Shown here: one piece after another, positions 22,601 to 32,629 of the stretch
Layout: every line of letters begins with the position of its first letter
Position numbering within the stretch: position 1 is the stretch's first letter
Origin: Trifolium pratense
Taxonomy: Eukaryota > Streptophyta > Magnoliopsida > Fabales > Fabaceae
Length of the DNA stretch: 64,000 nucleotides
Assembly: GCF_020283565.1 (NCBI RefSeq)
Contig: NC_060060.1
Coordinates: 42,284,001 to 42,348,000, forward strand
Reading direction: 5' to 3'
Notes under the pieces: generated by a model
Databases searched by the model: none
The model's input: the letters and a program-made list of their open reading frames with translations, nothing else
Told to the model about the DNA's origin: nothing
Program-made: the position numbers and the translations under genes

Positions 22601-24381
22601 TCAATTTTTTTTTTGAAGAATTTTTTATTTTGTATATAAAAAGAAATTCTTATTCATTAACCAAGGATTTTTTGACAAATCAGGTAGTTAACTACTTGAC
22701 CAAAAAAAGTTTAAACTCAAATTAAAAAATAGATCATACACACAACTCAAACTTTTTTTCTTAGTTAAGAGTGAAATTTTTAGTCACTAAACTATTTAAC
22801 AAAAAAAACAACACATCATACACAGTTATTTAATACGGAATATATCTAAAAAATTAATATTTACTTATAATTATAATTAAGGACCGAAATGAAAATTATA
22901 GACTTTTTTGAAAAAAGGTCAAATTTGGAACAGTAATATGAAAAGCATAATAGCCTTGATTGAATACAACCGGTTCCCACTGCCAGGGTACAAAGGGTCA
23001 TATACTATGGAAAGTGACATGGTGGGTTAAGTTGGATGGATGAGTAGGAAAAAAGATACCCAAATCCCTCTCTTTCGTCTCCGACAAAGGAAGCAAGGGA
23101 TGGTATTTGCCGTTGTCAAATCAAACTTTGACGTACATTATCAATAAGATAAAAAGCAATCAAGGAGCATAGTACCTTTTATTTATTCATTTTACTTGTT
23201 GCTTAATAATGCAAAGGATGACTACAACATTTCATCGGAAAAGTATTCCTTCCCATTGTAAATATATAAAATTAAAATTAGATAAAAAAAAAAATTAATG
23301 TATCTGATTCAAAATATAAAATAGATACATCGATTTTTATTGATTGGAAAGTTAATTCCTATGCAGATGCTCCAAGATTGAAGGATACTAGTATGACTTA
23401 TGAGCATTAATTATTCATAAAATAATAAACTATATAAAAAAAAACAAAGTGAAAGCATCCAAAATCAGAAAGGCAATGCTACACACTAGCCATGATGTCA
23501 GTGAAAAGAAAAAGGTTAAAGAGGAATCAGATAAGGTTAGGAAAGAAAGATCACAAAAAAAAAGAACGGCACCAAGAAAAAAGTATTGAAGCAAGGACAT
23601 TTCTCGAATTAGGCATCTCTCAATATCAGTCAGATACAGATGTCAAACACTATCAGACACCTACACGACATTTATAATTACATTGAATTGTGTCATTTTC
23701 TTAAATTGTCTCCGTGCTTCACAGAAAAAGAGGAGTATACGAAAAAGGAAAAAGTTCCGGTAAGGAAATCCAGTGAAGCTAATAAACAAATTAACGGAAT
23801 ATTGTTTTCAACGTTCAACCTAGAGCTCAATTTTTTCAGCAAAAAAGGAATCAAATATAATAACAAAGGTACTCGTAGTAGTACTACTCAATTACGAAAG
23901 AATCTTTCTAGAAAATCTATAATCTCCACAACTCGAATTCACACTGTTTGGAGAATTTCCCCCTAGAAATGAACGCGAATCGGAATATTACAAAATCGCA
24001 TAGTGATCTCCGAAAATCATGCACTAATATCGCAACGAACTAGTACTACTAAACAAGAAAAATCTTCACTAATCACAAATTAACTCCATAAACAATATCA
24101 AACTAATTAAACCGAACAGATCACAGTAAATTCTTCATAGATTGAAATAACAGCTTCATTAATTAGCAAAAGTATTCAATTAGAGTTCAATTTATAGTAG
24201 CACAATATTAATTACTAACAATAAACAACAAAATTAGCAAAAACAGAGTAAATTAAGGGAAATTGAAATGATACCTAGATGCAAGTGAAAGAGGAGGAGA
24301 TGCAGAGTTATTCCTCCAGATCTGGTTGATGAGTTGCTTTCCGAAGCCAGTGATCGATCGGACATTCGAATTGGCTGCCAT
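19648..24381 (-). CDS. LEA-like protein of the At5g17165 type
   Basis: Two exons: 24381-24275 and 19909-19648 (stop included). They total 369 nt, or 122 residues, joined in frame at SR|RAAYSS. The protein starts MAANSNVRSITGFGKQLINQ and continues with PVPDDVIQSTQSTKYWAPHP, HTGVFGPPGEHST and VLEEKAWFRPSSLEDLEKP. These are the conserved blocks of the small hydrophilic late-embryogenesis-abundant protein At5g17165. The basic amphipathic N-terminus could be a mitochondrial presequence, but this is inference. The exon 1 frame is obscured by a longer overlapping frame and was recovered by splice joining. The intron is very large (4365 bp) and loaded with repeats. Upstream are ACGTCACGTT (24653-24662) and AACACGT motifs, possibly ABA/stress elements. 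Confidence 0.88.
22032..22179. mobile_element. Tourist-like hairpin MITE
   Basis: A nearly self-complementary 148-bp sequence. The left arm GGATTTGTTTGGTTGAGTGA continues to AAAATTACGAAAAT. The right arm is the complement of GGTCCGTTTGTTTGAGTATA and continues into the same core. TAA borders it on both sides (22029-22031 and 22181-22183), which fits the PIF/Harbinger (Tourist) TAA target. It lies in the LEA intron. Confidence 0.7.
22425..22540. mobile_element. Partial copy of a GAGTGCCCCGGGG-type MITE
   Basis: The sequence from CAATGCGTTGACTTTACGCA through ACTTACTATTTAAGGGCTTA, AAGAGTACCTCGAGGGCACT and ATTTAGCATTTGCCTAAA matches the right half of the fuller element at 45298-45550. Differences are mainly in the GC-rich core (CCTCGAGGGC for CCCCGGGGGC). 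The left half is absent. It lies in the LEA intron. Confidence 0.7.
23620..23725. repeat. Dispersed GACACTGACACG-type repeat, copy 2
   Basis: AGTCAGATACAGATGTCAAA, CACTATCAGACACCTACACG, TTGAATTGTGTCATTTTCTT and a CCGTGCTTCACAG end resemble the copy in the DAC-like intron. It lies in the LEA intron near exon 1. Confidence 0.5.
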
Positions 24382-24917
24382 ACAATGATATCAACGAAGA
24401 GAAGAAGATGAAGAAACAGAGAGAGAAAAAGAGAGAGAGAGAGAATAGAGATTTGTTTTTGTGTGATGAAAAATGAGTAGTTGTGATTTGTGAATGGATA
24501 TATTTATACACAAAATTGGTTAGGAGGAATAGTGGGAAGGTAGAGGTGACAGTACTGTGTGTGATGAATGAAATGAAAAGATGGTGCGCAATTTTCCGTT
24601 TGTTTTTTTCGTACCTAACACGTACGATTTAACAGAACTAACAGTCTTCGTTAACGTCACGTTGTTCATTTCTAATTTCTTTACCCACGCCGTTACTTCT
24701 AGCTAACGGATTTTCTTTCTTTCTTTCTTTGTTTTGACTCAATGACTCTTACTTGTAACAGATGTGGATAATTTGGTAAAATAAATCGACAACCAGCCAA
24801 TCATTTTCTTTGGTAAAGTAACTATTTTGGCAATTCTTGACTCAACTATTTTTCTTAACTGATTTTTTTTATTTTCTAATTAATTTTTTTATCTATATTT
24901 AAAAAATTAATAAATGA
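24382..24917. other. LEA promoter and upstream intergenic DNA
   Basis: Contains the CT-rich leader, the TATA box and ACGT-containing motifs upstream of the LEA gene. From about 24700 it is AT-rich DNA with a TTTC microsatellite (24712-24731) and no gene. Confidence 0.4.
24501..24508 (-). promoter_or_regulatory. TATA box of the LEA gene
   Basis: The minus strand reads TATAAATA at 24508-24501, about 120 bases upstream of the ATG. A CT-rich 5' leader follows (GA repeats on the plus strand at 24418-24445). The position is typical for a plant core promoter. Confidence 0.6.
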
Positions 24918-25059
24918 GTTCCATAAGTCCTAGCTCAACTAGTAAAAAATAATGAAATTGTTAGGTCGGACGTCGTGACTAGGGTTCGAACCTGGAATCT
25001 CACAATTATATGAGTTTAATTTAAGAGGATTATCACTTCATCTAAGACAAAAAAAAAAT
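24918..25059 (+). mobile_element. tRNA-derived SINE with poly-A and target duplication
   Basis: It has a box A-like CTAGCTCAACTAG near 24930 and a box B GGTTCGAACC at about 24982, spaced as in a Pol III promoter, and ends in an A-run at 25049-25058. Direct repeats flank it: ATTAATAAATGA (24906-24917) and ATTAATAGATGA (25060-25071), 11 of 12 identical. This is the full structure of a plant SINE. Confidence 0.75.
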
Positions 25060-25529
25060 ATTAATAGATGATGACTTAAACAAGTATTTCCTCCTCTCTT
25101 ATATATAAGACAAAATTTAGTTTCTAGATTCTTTGGTTACATGTTTCGAGATTCATTGTTGAATTGATGTATATAGACAATGTTATAGTCTAAATACATC
25201 ATTTTTATAATGTATCTAGAAGAAATAGTATAATATTCTTCGATCCTAAATATAAGAGAATATTTAATTTTTAAATTCATTAAGAATCTAATGTATCTAA
25301 TAGATAATATATATTAAATACATTAGATTTTTAATAAATCTAAAAAAGTAAACTTTTGTATAAAAAAATAAAAACAAACTTTCTTTTATATTTAGGACCT
25401 AAAAAAGTATATTGACAAAAACAAATTGCGTCAAATATATATATTTAAAAAATGTACTCATTAATTATGTATATTTAACACGGACAATCAATAAAAATAA
25501 CTATTTTTTTTACTCAATAAAAATAAGTA
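25060..25529. other. Intergenic, MITE-rich AT DNA
   Basis: A pair of inverted segments at about 25236-25395 (GATCCTAAATATAAGAGAAT and its complement ending ATATTTAGGACC) looks like an old Stowaway/Tourist-type MITE. No gene is seen. Confidence 0.4.
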
Positions 25530-26032
25530 CTACATTTTTAAGACCTTAATTATAAGATACTGTTTGACAAAAATGTATTATTTATTTACTTTGTTTTGAC
25601 TGTATTTTTTTAATAATATATAAATGTAAATATTACTCCCTCCGTCCAAAAACAATTGTCCCTGTTGATTGTTGACATTTATTTTTTACCGTATTTTTTT
25701 TCCTAATGTATAAAGACAAATATTATCAAATAAGATCTTGTTTAATTTGTCTCAATGAATATTTTCACAATATTAAATTTTTATAATTTTCATGAAAGAA
25801 AACTAAATATATTAATGATTTAAATTATGCATTGGTATGCGTAAAGGACCATTGTTTTGGGACAGAGGTAGTAGCATATAAAATCTTGTTCAATTTGTTT
25901 TGATGAGTACTTTCAAAATATTAAATTTTTATAATTTTTACTAATAGACAATTAAAGATATTAGTGATCAAAATTGTGTATTGGCGTACATGCAGTGGTC
26001 AAACAGAGTCTTATAATTAGGGACGAAAGTAG
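25530..26032. mobile_element. Stowaway-type MITE interrupted by another Stowaway
   Basis: Outer inverted ends: CTACATTTTTAAGACCTTAA with TTATAAGATACTGTTTGAC at the left; GTCAAACAGAGTCTTATAAT with TAGGGACGAAAGTAG at the right. TA borders lie at 25528-25529 and 26033-26034. The interior is split by the complete element at 25636-25868. Confidence 0.7.
25636..25868. mobile_element. Stowaway-type MITE, nested
   Basis: It begins CTCCCTCCGTCCAAAAACAA and ends ATTGTTTTGGGACAGAGGTAG, bordered by TA on both sides (25634-25635, 25869-25870). It lies wholly inside the older element at 25530-26032. Confidence 0.8.
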
Positions 26033-27745
26033 TATTTGATAGAATATTTAAAATAGAATATTTTCTACTCAATTTTTTTTCCCTTGACATAAATTCTGGA
26101 AACACTTATTAGCATGACTTTTAGGTTTTAAATGGATTTTGTGGTAATATATTGAATTGTCATTGAATTTTTATCAACAATGCATTTCTATTAAATTAAT
26201 AAATTCCACAATAACTTGAAAAATAGGCATGACAACGAGGTGATTTTATTTCAAGTGATTACACTAATGAAGGAAATTTGTCCCTCATTTTTGGATTTTT
26301 TTGTTACCTCTTCCAAAATGTATTAAGTACAAATTTTAGGTGTTTTCGAGCTATTCGGATAATAAATGCATAAATATAAAGTAAAACAAAAAGATAAAGG
26401 GATAAATTGCATAAAATATTTATTTGGTTTATTGTGTGACACTAACATGATCTTACTAGCTAAAACACCTGCCTAGCTTAAAGTCTCGTTTTGAGAGATA
26501 AACTTCTAACTTAGTTTTACAACACTAAAACAAACGAGGATTACATATTTCTTCCGTCTCAAAATATAAGTAAAAGTGGGTTGAAAAAACTTGATGTATT
26601 TAGTTAAAGATTTAGATCAAATACATCCACTTTTATTGACCAATTTTTACTTATATTTTGGGATGGATAGAGTATTTCTTAAACTTAACTGAACAAAAGA
26701 AAAATCAATACATATTATTAAAAAAAGATCAGCACATTTTAATCATTCTTTCAGAAAATATTCGTCAAAAGTATATTCAAATTCAAGGTTCTGTTATTTT
26801 TTTTATTTTTCAAATTATGTTTGAACTGGAGTATTAAAAAAATAAAAACTCAAGGAACACGCGTTTTGAACACGGGAATGAAATTCGGAATATTCCTTCC
26901 TATGTCCCATTGAAATTTACATTACCTCATTGGTTGGGCATGCAAAGTGCATGACTAACACCATGATCAGCACAAAAAAATTAATGAGTTTTTAAAAATT
27001 ATTAACTCTATCAATTGGTCATTAAATTATCGTTTTGATATGTGAATAGTAGTATTTGTTTTAAAACTTTTTTAATACATTTCTACCTCTCTATTTAAGT
27101 GTGATTAATTAATTCTATAGAAAAATGAAAAATCTCTAACCATCACTTAAGAAATCTAAATGATTATAAAAAAAAAAAAAAACTTAAGAAATCTAAATCT
27201 CTTACAAATTAAGTTATTCTATTGATTGACCATTAAATAATAAACTTTTGCTTAAAAATTGTGATATAACCCGACATTGTGTATGTTTGGTTCTGAATTT
27301 AGACAAATTAATTTTGTATAATTGATTCTGATTAAAATTGAGTTGAATGTAAGATAATTTATATTTGGATTTAGGATTGTGCTAGGTTCGCTGGATTGCG
27401 CTTGAGAAGAGTGAACGTTTGTTATGATTGTTTTAGGATTGTTTTGATTTATCACAATGTATTTCTTTTACTTGGGTCAGGTTTAATGTCCCCCAATATT
27501 TGTATCTTTTTGTTTTATTTAATATATATTTCCTTTGCTTAAAAAAAGGCTACAATTTATATTTGGATACATTCATGTAAAAGTGAGTTGAATAATAAAT
27601 TTGAGTGTATAAAAAAAAATATGAAGTGTTAACATCAATTTCACAATAAAAACTTTATAACTTCAAATATAATATTCGATGAATTTGCTAAAAGAAAATA
27701 GATTGTTTAAAACATTAAATTAAGTTAAATATGTTGATCAGTCTT
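26033..27745. other. Intergenic AT-rich DNA
   Basis: Apart from the MITE at 26550-26672 I see only AT-rich, low-complexity sequence. The 67-codon frame at 27252-27455 (minus) has no recognisable motif. Confidence 0.4.
26550..26672. mobile_element. Short Stowaway-type MITE
   Basis: The inverted ends TCTTCCGTCTCAAAATATAA and TTATATTTTGGGATGGATAG enclose about 80 bp. The sequence is a near-palindrome of the CTCCCTCCGTCCCAAAATATAAG type common in plants. Confidence 0.65.
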
Positions 27746-27840
27746 TGTGAATTTAGTTCAGTTGGCAGGGACATCGCATATATTATGTAGGAGTCGGAGT
27801 TCGAACCCCAGACATTTCACTCATCCACATTTAAGATGAA
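27746..27840 (+). mobile_element. SINE fragment (tRNA-like boxes A and B)
   Basis: GTGAATTTAGTTCAGTTGGC (box A region) is followed about 50 bases later by GAGTTCGAACCCC (box B). This resembles legume SINEs. The 3' end is cut off where the next element (27845-28044) begins, and no poly-A or target duplication is seen. Confidence 0.6.
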
Positions 27841-27844
27841 ATTA

Positions 27845-28044
27845 GAGCTTTACATTTGCCGTCCAACCGGTTACTCGCGCGCCCTACGATTTTCCCATGC
27901 TACCCTTTTGTTACTTAAGTAACGGACGTTATAAAAATGAATTATTTTGAAAAATACCGTCCGCTACTTAAATAGCGGACGAAGATATTTTGATAAATTC
28001 ATAAAGCGCGCGACAGAATTAATAAGGTGGCAAAAGTAAAGCTC
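27845..28044. mobile_element. MITE with GAGCTTTAC inverted ends
   Basis: The left end GAGCTTTACATTTGCCGTCC and the right end GGTGGCAAAAGTAAAGCTC are imperfect inverted repeats about 19 bp long. Inside are further opposed segments (TACTTAAGTAACGGACG against CGTCCGCTACTTAAATA). No coding capacity. Target duplication is not clear. Confidence 0.55.
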
Positions 28045-29373
28045 CTTCAATTATGTTAGCTGTCCGAGCCCAATCCAGCTAGCTCAGTTCTATATGCATA
28101 TGAAATGGGCTTTATTGGTCGAAGCCAAGAAAGTATTTTCATTTTCAGCCTTGTAGTTCTCTATGATTCTAGTTGGCAATAACAAATTGAGAACCTTTAG
28201 ATTTATATGTAGGTTGAAAATGAGTCGAGCTGAATTAAACTTAGTCAAATTTGCCACGACTTGATAAAATATTGATCAGCTCAAAATTCGATTTTAGTTT
28301 GCCACATACTTTTTTTCCAGTTTGAACTCAACTTGTTTAAAGCTCACGAGCAACTCGGTTCAACTTGATAATTGAAACTTGTTCTGGACCGGGCCAAGAC
28401 CTAATACATGTTGCCCAATCGCTCCAGATCTAGCCCAATTCTTTCCTTCAATGAGGCTTCTCATGCAAGCCAACAATGACGAATATAACAACTATTGTAT
28501 ATCTCCTGCAGCGAATACGCATCCTTACACGCCCGCATGACCGTTAGATTCATCTTAATGCCCATCGTCACCCCTAATGACAATTGTTTCCAGCGGGCAC
28601 AGACGATTAAGAACATCTCCCCATATATAAAGACAAACTTTGACGCCAAGGTACACAGTTCAATTGCTTTTCACTTTCGCTCCACACTGATCACATACTA
28701 ACTTGAGTATTAGAGTGTTAACGTGTCTTGCATGTTACCTTCTCTACCATGAGGCACTGTACCCAAAGTCTATCACCAACGTAACTGTTTCAGATTTCAT
28801 CATCGAAGTCATCTAGTTCTTTGCGCAAATCAAAACTCAGTTATGCTTAATAGCTCGATCCTTCACTTTCATCTTCTTCCATCATTGTTTCTCTGAAATC
28901 ATCACTCATCACAATCCATGAGAATTAATCTTCCTCAAACTCGCCATTTCATTTCCTCATTAATGATTCTTACGGTGAATTTAATATGTTTAGTGGTGAC
29001 TAGAAATTATGGGGGTGGTGGTGATGAGATGGGCCACCGACTAGAACGGGGGTAAGGATATGTCAAACGTGGTGATATGAAGAAAATGGTGTATGTATGG
29101 TGGAGAACAAATGGCTTGTACAAGTGGTGTTGGTGTGGTGATAATGACATGGAATAATGGAATGTTATTAGACGTCTGTATAATCTCATTTTACATTGTA
29201 TGTGCATATTCTTTAAACTCATAGAAAATATAGAATAAAATATAATAAAATAATATTTATTTGAAATTATGAAAGTAATTACACCTAGTTTTTTTATTGA
29301 TAAAATGAGTACTTTTTTTTTTTTGTCGGGATGAATGCTTATATATTTTAAGTCATCTAATAATCTAATAATA
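28045..29373. other. Intergenic; no gene supported
   Basis: Several short frames (28461-28701, 29007-29543 minus) exist but are low-complexity or lack known motifs. A phrase PYIKTNFDAKVHSS at about 28620-28660 weakly resembles the start of a LINE RNase H domain. I do not call it. Confidence 0.4.
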
Positions 29374-29519
29374 CTCCCTCCAGTTCTTAATATAAAAAGA
29401 ATTTTACTTTTAAGATCCATCGAAAATATAATATATCTAGTTATATTACAAGCTAGATACATTAAATTTTTAATGAATCTAAAAAGCAAACTTCCTCTTA
29501 TATTAAGGACCGGAGGGAG
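29374..29519. mobile_element. CTCCCTCC-type MITE
   Basis: It starts CTCCCTCCAGTTCTTAATAT and ends ATATTAAGGACCGGAGGGAG, with complementary ATTTTA-rich inner arms. Its right end overlaps the start of the tandem duplication beginning at 29492, so its terminal segment is present twice (again at about 29790-29818). Confidence 0.7.
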
Positions 29520-30081
29520 AATATGATTGTGAAATTCAACCAAATATTATATAATTGGAAATTTATTTTAAAAAAATGAAAATAATTATTCTGGTCAAAA
29601 CACGAAAAAGGAAATTTTTTTTTATAATGAAGATTTTAGAAAATAAAAACTATATAGTAATACCATTATTAATCATTAATTAATTCATTATTCAAAACAA
29701 GATTTTAGAAAATAAAAACTATATAGTAACAATTTTTTTTTTGGTAACAACTTTTTTTTTAAGTAATAACTATGCTCATATATATTAGATTCCTCTTATA
29801 TTAAGGACTAGAGGGAGAATATGATTGTGAAATTCAACCAAATATTATATAATTGGAAATTTATTTTAAAAAAAATGGAAATAATTATTCTGGTGAAAAC
29901 ACGAAAAAGGAATTTTTTTTATAATGAAGATTTTAGAAAATAAAAACTATATAGTAATACCATTATTAATCATTAATTCATTATTCAAAACAAGATTTTA
30001 GAAAATAAAAACTATATAGTAACATTTTTTTTTTGGTAACAACTTTTTTTTTAAGTAATAACTATGCTCATATATATTAGA
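29492..30081. repeat. Two-copy tandem duplication, 298-bp period, upstream of the first aspartic protease
   Basis: Copy 1 (29492-29789) and copy 2 (29790-30081) are nearly identical over their length, including ATATGATTGTGAAATTCAAC, AATTATTCTGGT and CTATGCTCATATATATTAGA. Each copy also contains an internal repeat of GATTTTAGAAAATAAAAACT. Copy 2 ends about 70 bases before the TATA box of the aspartic protease gene. Confidence 0.9.
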
Positions 30082-30148
30082 TCATATATCCCCTTAAAAG
30101 CGTATCTGATTAATTTGCTAATTTTAACAAGGAAACATTTATTGAGCT

Positions 30149-30156
30149 TATATAAA
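30149..30156 (+). promoter_or_regulatory. TATA box of aspartic protease 1
   Basis: TATATAAA followed by AACCATATTGCT, about 80 bases before the ATG. The same layout (TATATAAAAACCTCATTGCT) precedes the second protease copy at 34931, so the core promoter was duplicated together with the gene. Confidence 0.6.
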
Positions 30157-30234
30157 AACCATATTGCTCAGTCCAAAATTCTAATTTTATTGAAAATCTC
30201 TTCCTGTTCTATCACATATAGAGAACAAGACAAT

Positions 30235-31455
30235 ATGGTTTTTTCAAAATCATTTTATACATACTTAACCATCATTTCTCTATTGTTCAATCTTTTTCAC
30301 TTTTCATACATTGAAGCTCAGAATGACGGATTCACCGTCAACCTGATTCGAAAAAGGCCTAACAATATTATTACAAATGGTGTACAAGCACCTACAAAGG
30401 CCTACCTTGGTCAGTATCTTATGGAGTTGTATATTGGAACTCCGCCGATAAAAATATTGGCGGAGGTAGACACAGGAAGTGACCTTGTATGGGTCCAATG
30501 TGTACCATGCCCTGGGTGTTACGAACAAATTAATCCCATGTTCGATCCTCTAAAATCTTCTACTTACAATAATATCTCATGTGATTCGCCTTTGTGTCAA
30601 CAACTTTACTCACATGGGTGTTCTCCCGAGAATATTTGCAATTACAACTACGGCTATGCAGATAATTCAGTAACAAATGGCCTTCTTGCACAAGAAACAA
30701 TTACCTTAACATCAAACACAGGAAAATCGGTTGGCGTTCCAAAAATTCTTTTTGGTTGCGGACATAACGACACTGGGAATTTTAATGATCATGAGATGGG
30801 TATCATTGGTCTCGGAAATGGACCAATGTCACTCATTTCTCAATTAGGTCCTTTATCTGGAGGAAAAAAGTTTTCTCAATGTTTAGTTCCATTCCATACT
30901 GATATTAGCATTTCAAGCAAAATGAGTTTTGGAAAAGGGAGTGAAGTATTAGGGGTTGATGTGGTTACTACACCTCTGGTTTCTACGGAACAAGACATAC
31001 AATATTCTGTTACATTACTAGGCATTAGTGTGGAAGAGACATTTTTGCCCTTTGATACTAATATTGCAAAGGGTAACATTATGATTGATTCAGGGACACC
31101 ACCGACTTATTTACCGCAAGCATTGTATGATAGAGTGGCTACTGAAGTTAGAAATAGGGTTTCATTGAAACCTATTTTGGACGATCCTAGTATTGGTGAT
31201 CAACTTTGTTATCGTACACAAAATAATCTTAATGGGCCAACACTAACGTTTCATTTTGAAGGTGCAAATGTAACTTTAACGCCGGTCCAAATCTTCATTC
31301 CACCAAAAGACGGTGTTTTTTGCTTGGCATTAGCTAAAAATAGTGGTAATGATCCAAGCATTTATGGTAATTTTGCACAGTCAAATTATTTAATTGGATT
31401 TGATCTGGAAAAACAAGTGGTCTCTTTCAAGCCAACAGATTGCACCAAACATTAG
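30235..31455 (+). CDS. Nepenthesin/CDR1-type secreted aspartic protease (copy 1)
   Basis: Intronless, 406 residues from the ATG at 30235 (MVFSKSFYTYL). The frame is open further upstream, but that part lacks a signal peptide and lies before and around the TATA box. A signal peptide of about 28 residues ends near YIEAQ. The two catalytic motifs are DTGSDLVW (D79) and DSGTPP (D285). The Cys-rich nepenthesin insert follows the first (CVPCPGCYEQ, CDSPLC, CSPENIC). This is a pepsin-family A1B enzyme, probably apoplastic. The propeptide is short and lacks the usual LIHRDSPxSPF motif (only VNLIRKRPNN), unlike copy 3. Family members such as CDR1 act in defence signalling; the substrate here is unknown. 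It is the first of three tandem copies. Confidence 0.92.
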   Translation: MVFSKSFYTYLTIISLLFNLFHFSYIEAQNDGFTVNLIRKRPNNIITNGVQAPTKAYLGQYLMELYIGTPPIKILAEVDTGSDLVWVQCVPCPGCYEQINPMFDPLKSSTYNNISCDSPLCQQLYSHGCSPENICNYNYGYADNSVTNGLLAQETITLTSNTGKSVGVPKILFGCGHNDTGNFNDHEMGIIGLGNGPMSLISQLGPLSGGKKFSQCLVPFHTDISISSKMSFGKGSEVLGVDVVTTPLVSTEQDIQYSVTLLGISVEETFLPFDTNIAKGNIMIDSGTPPTYLPQALYDRVATEVRNRVSLKPILDDPSIGDQLCYRTQNNLNGPTLTFHFEGANVTLTPVQIFIPPKDGVFCLALAKNSGNDPSIYGNFAQSNYLIGFDLEKQVVSFKPTDCTKH

Positions 31456-32050
31456 AGTCCAGAAAAATTCAAGTGATTTATCATTATATGAGCTTTTTAT
31501 ACTATTTGTAATTTGTTTGATGTTGTTTCAATGATATGAATTATATGGTTTAAGACTAAAGAGAATAATATTTAACAACTTTTTTACATTTTATTATGTA
31601 ACAACTTTTCCATTTTTTCTTTTTTATTTCTCCTCTATAACTTGTGGGTTTTGCAAATAAGTTTTGAGATGAAGATTGTGTTGATAAGGGGGTGGTGATG
31701 GAAAGTGGAAAACAGAATTCGAAATGAAGCATCAAAATTTTCCCTTCCTCTATGTCTCTTTGTGCAATCCATAAAACTTTTTATGTGTGAAAATTCTATT
31801 TAATTATATAGAGAAAGTGAAGAGGAATTAAAAGAATGGGAGAAAAACATGAAAATAAAAATGGGTCAAATGGTTTGGTTTTGAGAATTTAATTTCATAT
31901 AGGGTTTAGGATGTAACTACTAGGATACTAAAATGGTGTTATCAGAAGGAAAAAATTGAACATATTTTAGTCTTCAAATTCTTGATTTTTTCTTCGTTTT
32001 ACAATTTATTTATTTTAAAAAATATAGTAAGAGATATTAATTTCATAGTA
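31456..32050. other. Intergenic; includes left copy of a tandem repeat
   Basis: 3' flank of aspartic protease 1. From about 31975 (CAAATTCTTGATTTTTTCTT to CATAGTATATAT at 32055) the sequence is repeated at 34336-34420 on the far side of the two inserted elements, so a unit of about 100 bp was in tandem before the insertions. Confidence 0.5.
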
Positions 32051-32058
32051 TATATGGG

Positions 32059-32624
32059 TAGGGTTGGGAATAGGCCAGGCGGCCTACAGGGGCCTTCGGC
32101 CTGGCCTGTATAAGCCTGGCCTGGCCTGGTTATTAAAAATGTCAGGCTTAGGCTTTGAAAACGGCCTGTTTACATAAATAGGTCAGGCTTAGGCTTCTAA
32201 AAAGGCCTACGAAGCCTGATAGGCCGGCCTGTTTATAATAATTATTATTTATATAATATTATTATTTATATCTTATAAAAAAATATTATTTATATAAATA
32301 TTATTAGCTTTTAATTATTGCGACTTTTCGTAATCGTATTTGTTATTTTATTAGTTTTTAATTATTGTGTTAATCATATTATTAGCTTTTTCTTAATGTT
32401 GTAGAAATTATAAAAATTTAAATGTGAACTTTTGAAGGCCTGTTTAGCCTATTTAAAAAAACTATATAGAGAAGCTTTAATGTAACACAGGCTTTTAAAC
32501 AGGCTACAAGGCCAGGCCAAAAAAAATAACATTTGATAGGCCACAGGCCAGGCTCAGGCCTGAAAAAAAATCGTAGGCCAGGCTCAGGCCTGTCAAGGCC
32601 TGGCCTGGCCTGTTCCCAACCCTA
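32059..32624. mobile_element. hAT-type MITE rich in GGCCTGGCC
   Basis: The ends are inverted: TAGGGTTGGGAATAGGCCAG at the left and CTGGCCTGTTCCCAACCCTA at the right. An 8-bp target duplication differs at one base: TATATGGG (32051-32058) and TATACGGG (32625-32632). The interior is AT-rich, flanked by many GGCCTGGCC repeats. No coding capacity. It is inserted exactly at the left terminus of the foldback element that follows. Confidence 0.8.
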
Positions 32625-32629
32625 TATAC

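Noticed and set aside
28461..28701. Opposing frames with a phrase like the start of a LINE RNase H domain (KTNFDAKVHSS)
   Set aside because: The similarity is limited to a few residues and no further RNase H block follows; too weak to call.
29007..29543. 178-codon minus-strand frame
   Set aside because: Low-complexity, hydrophobic and Ile/Leu-rich, and overlaps a MITE; no conserved motif.
30064..30234. N-terminal extension of aspartic protease 1
   Set aside because: It contains the TATA box region and lacks similarity; the ATG at 30235 begins a proper signal peptide matching copy 2.
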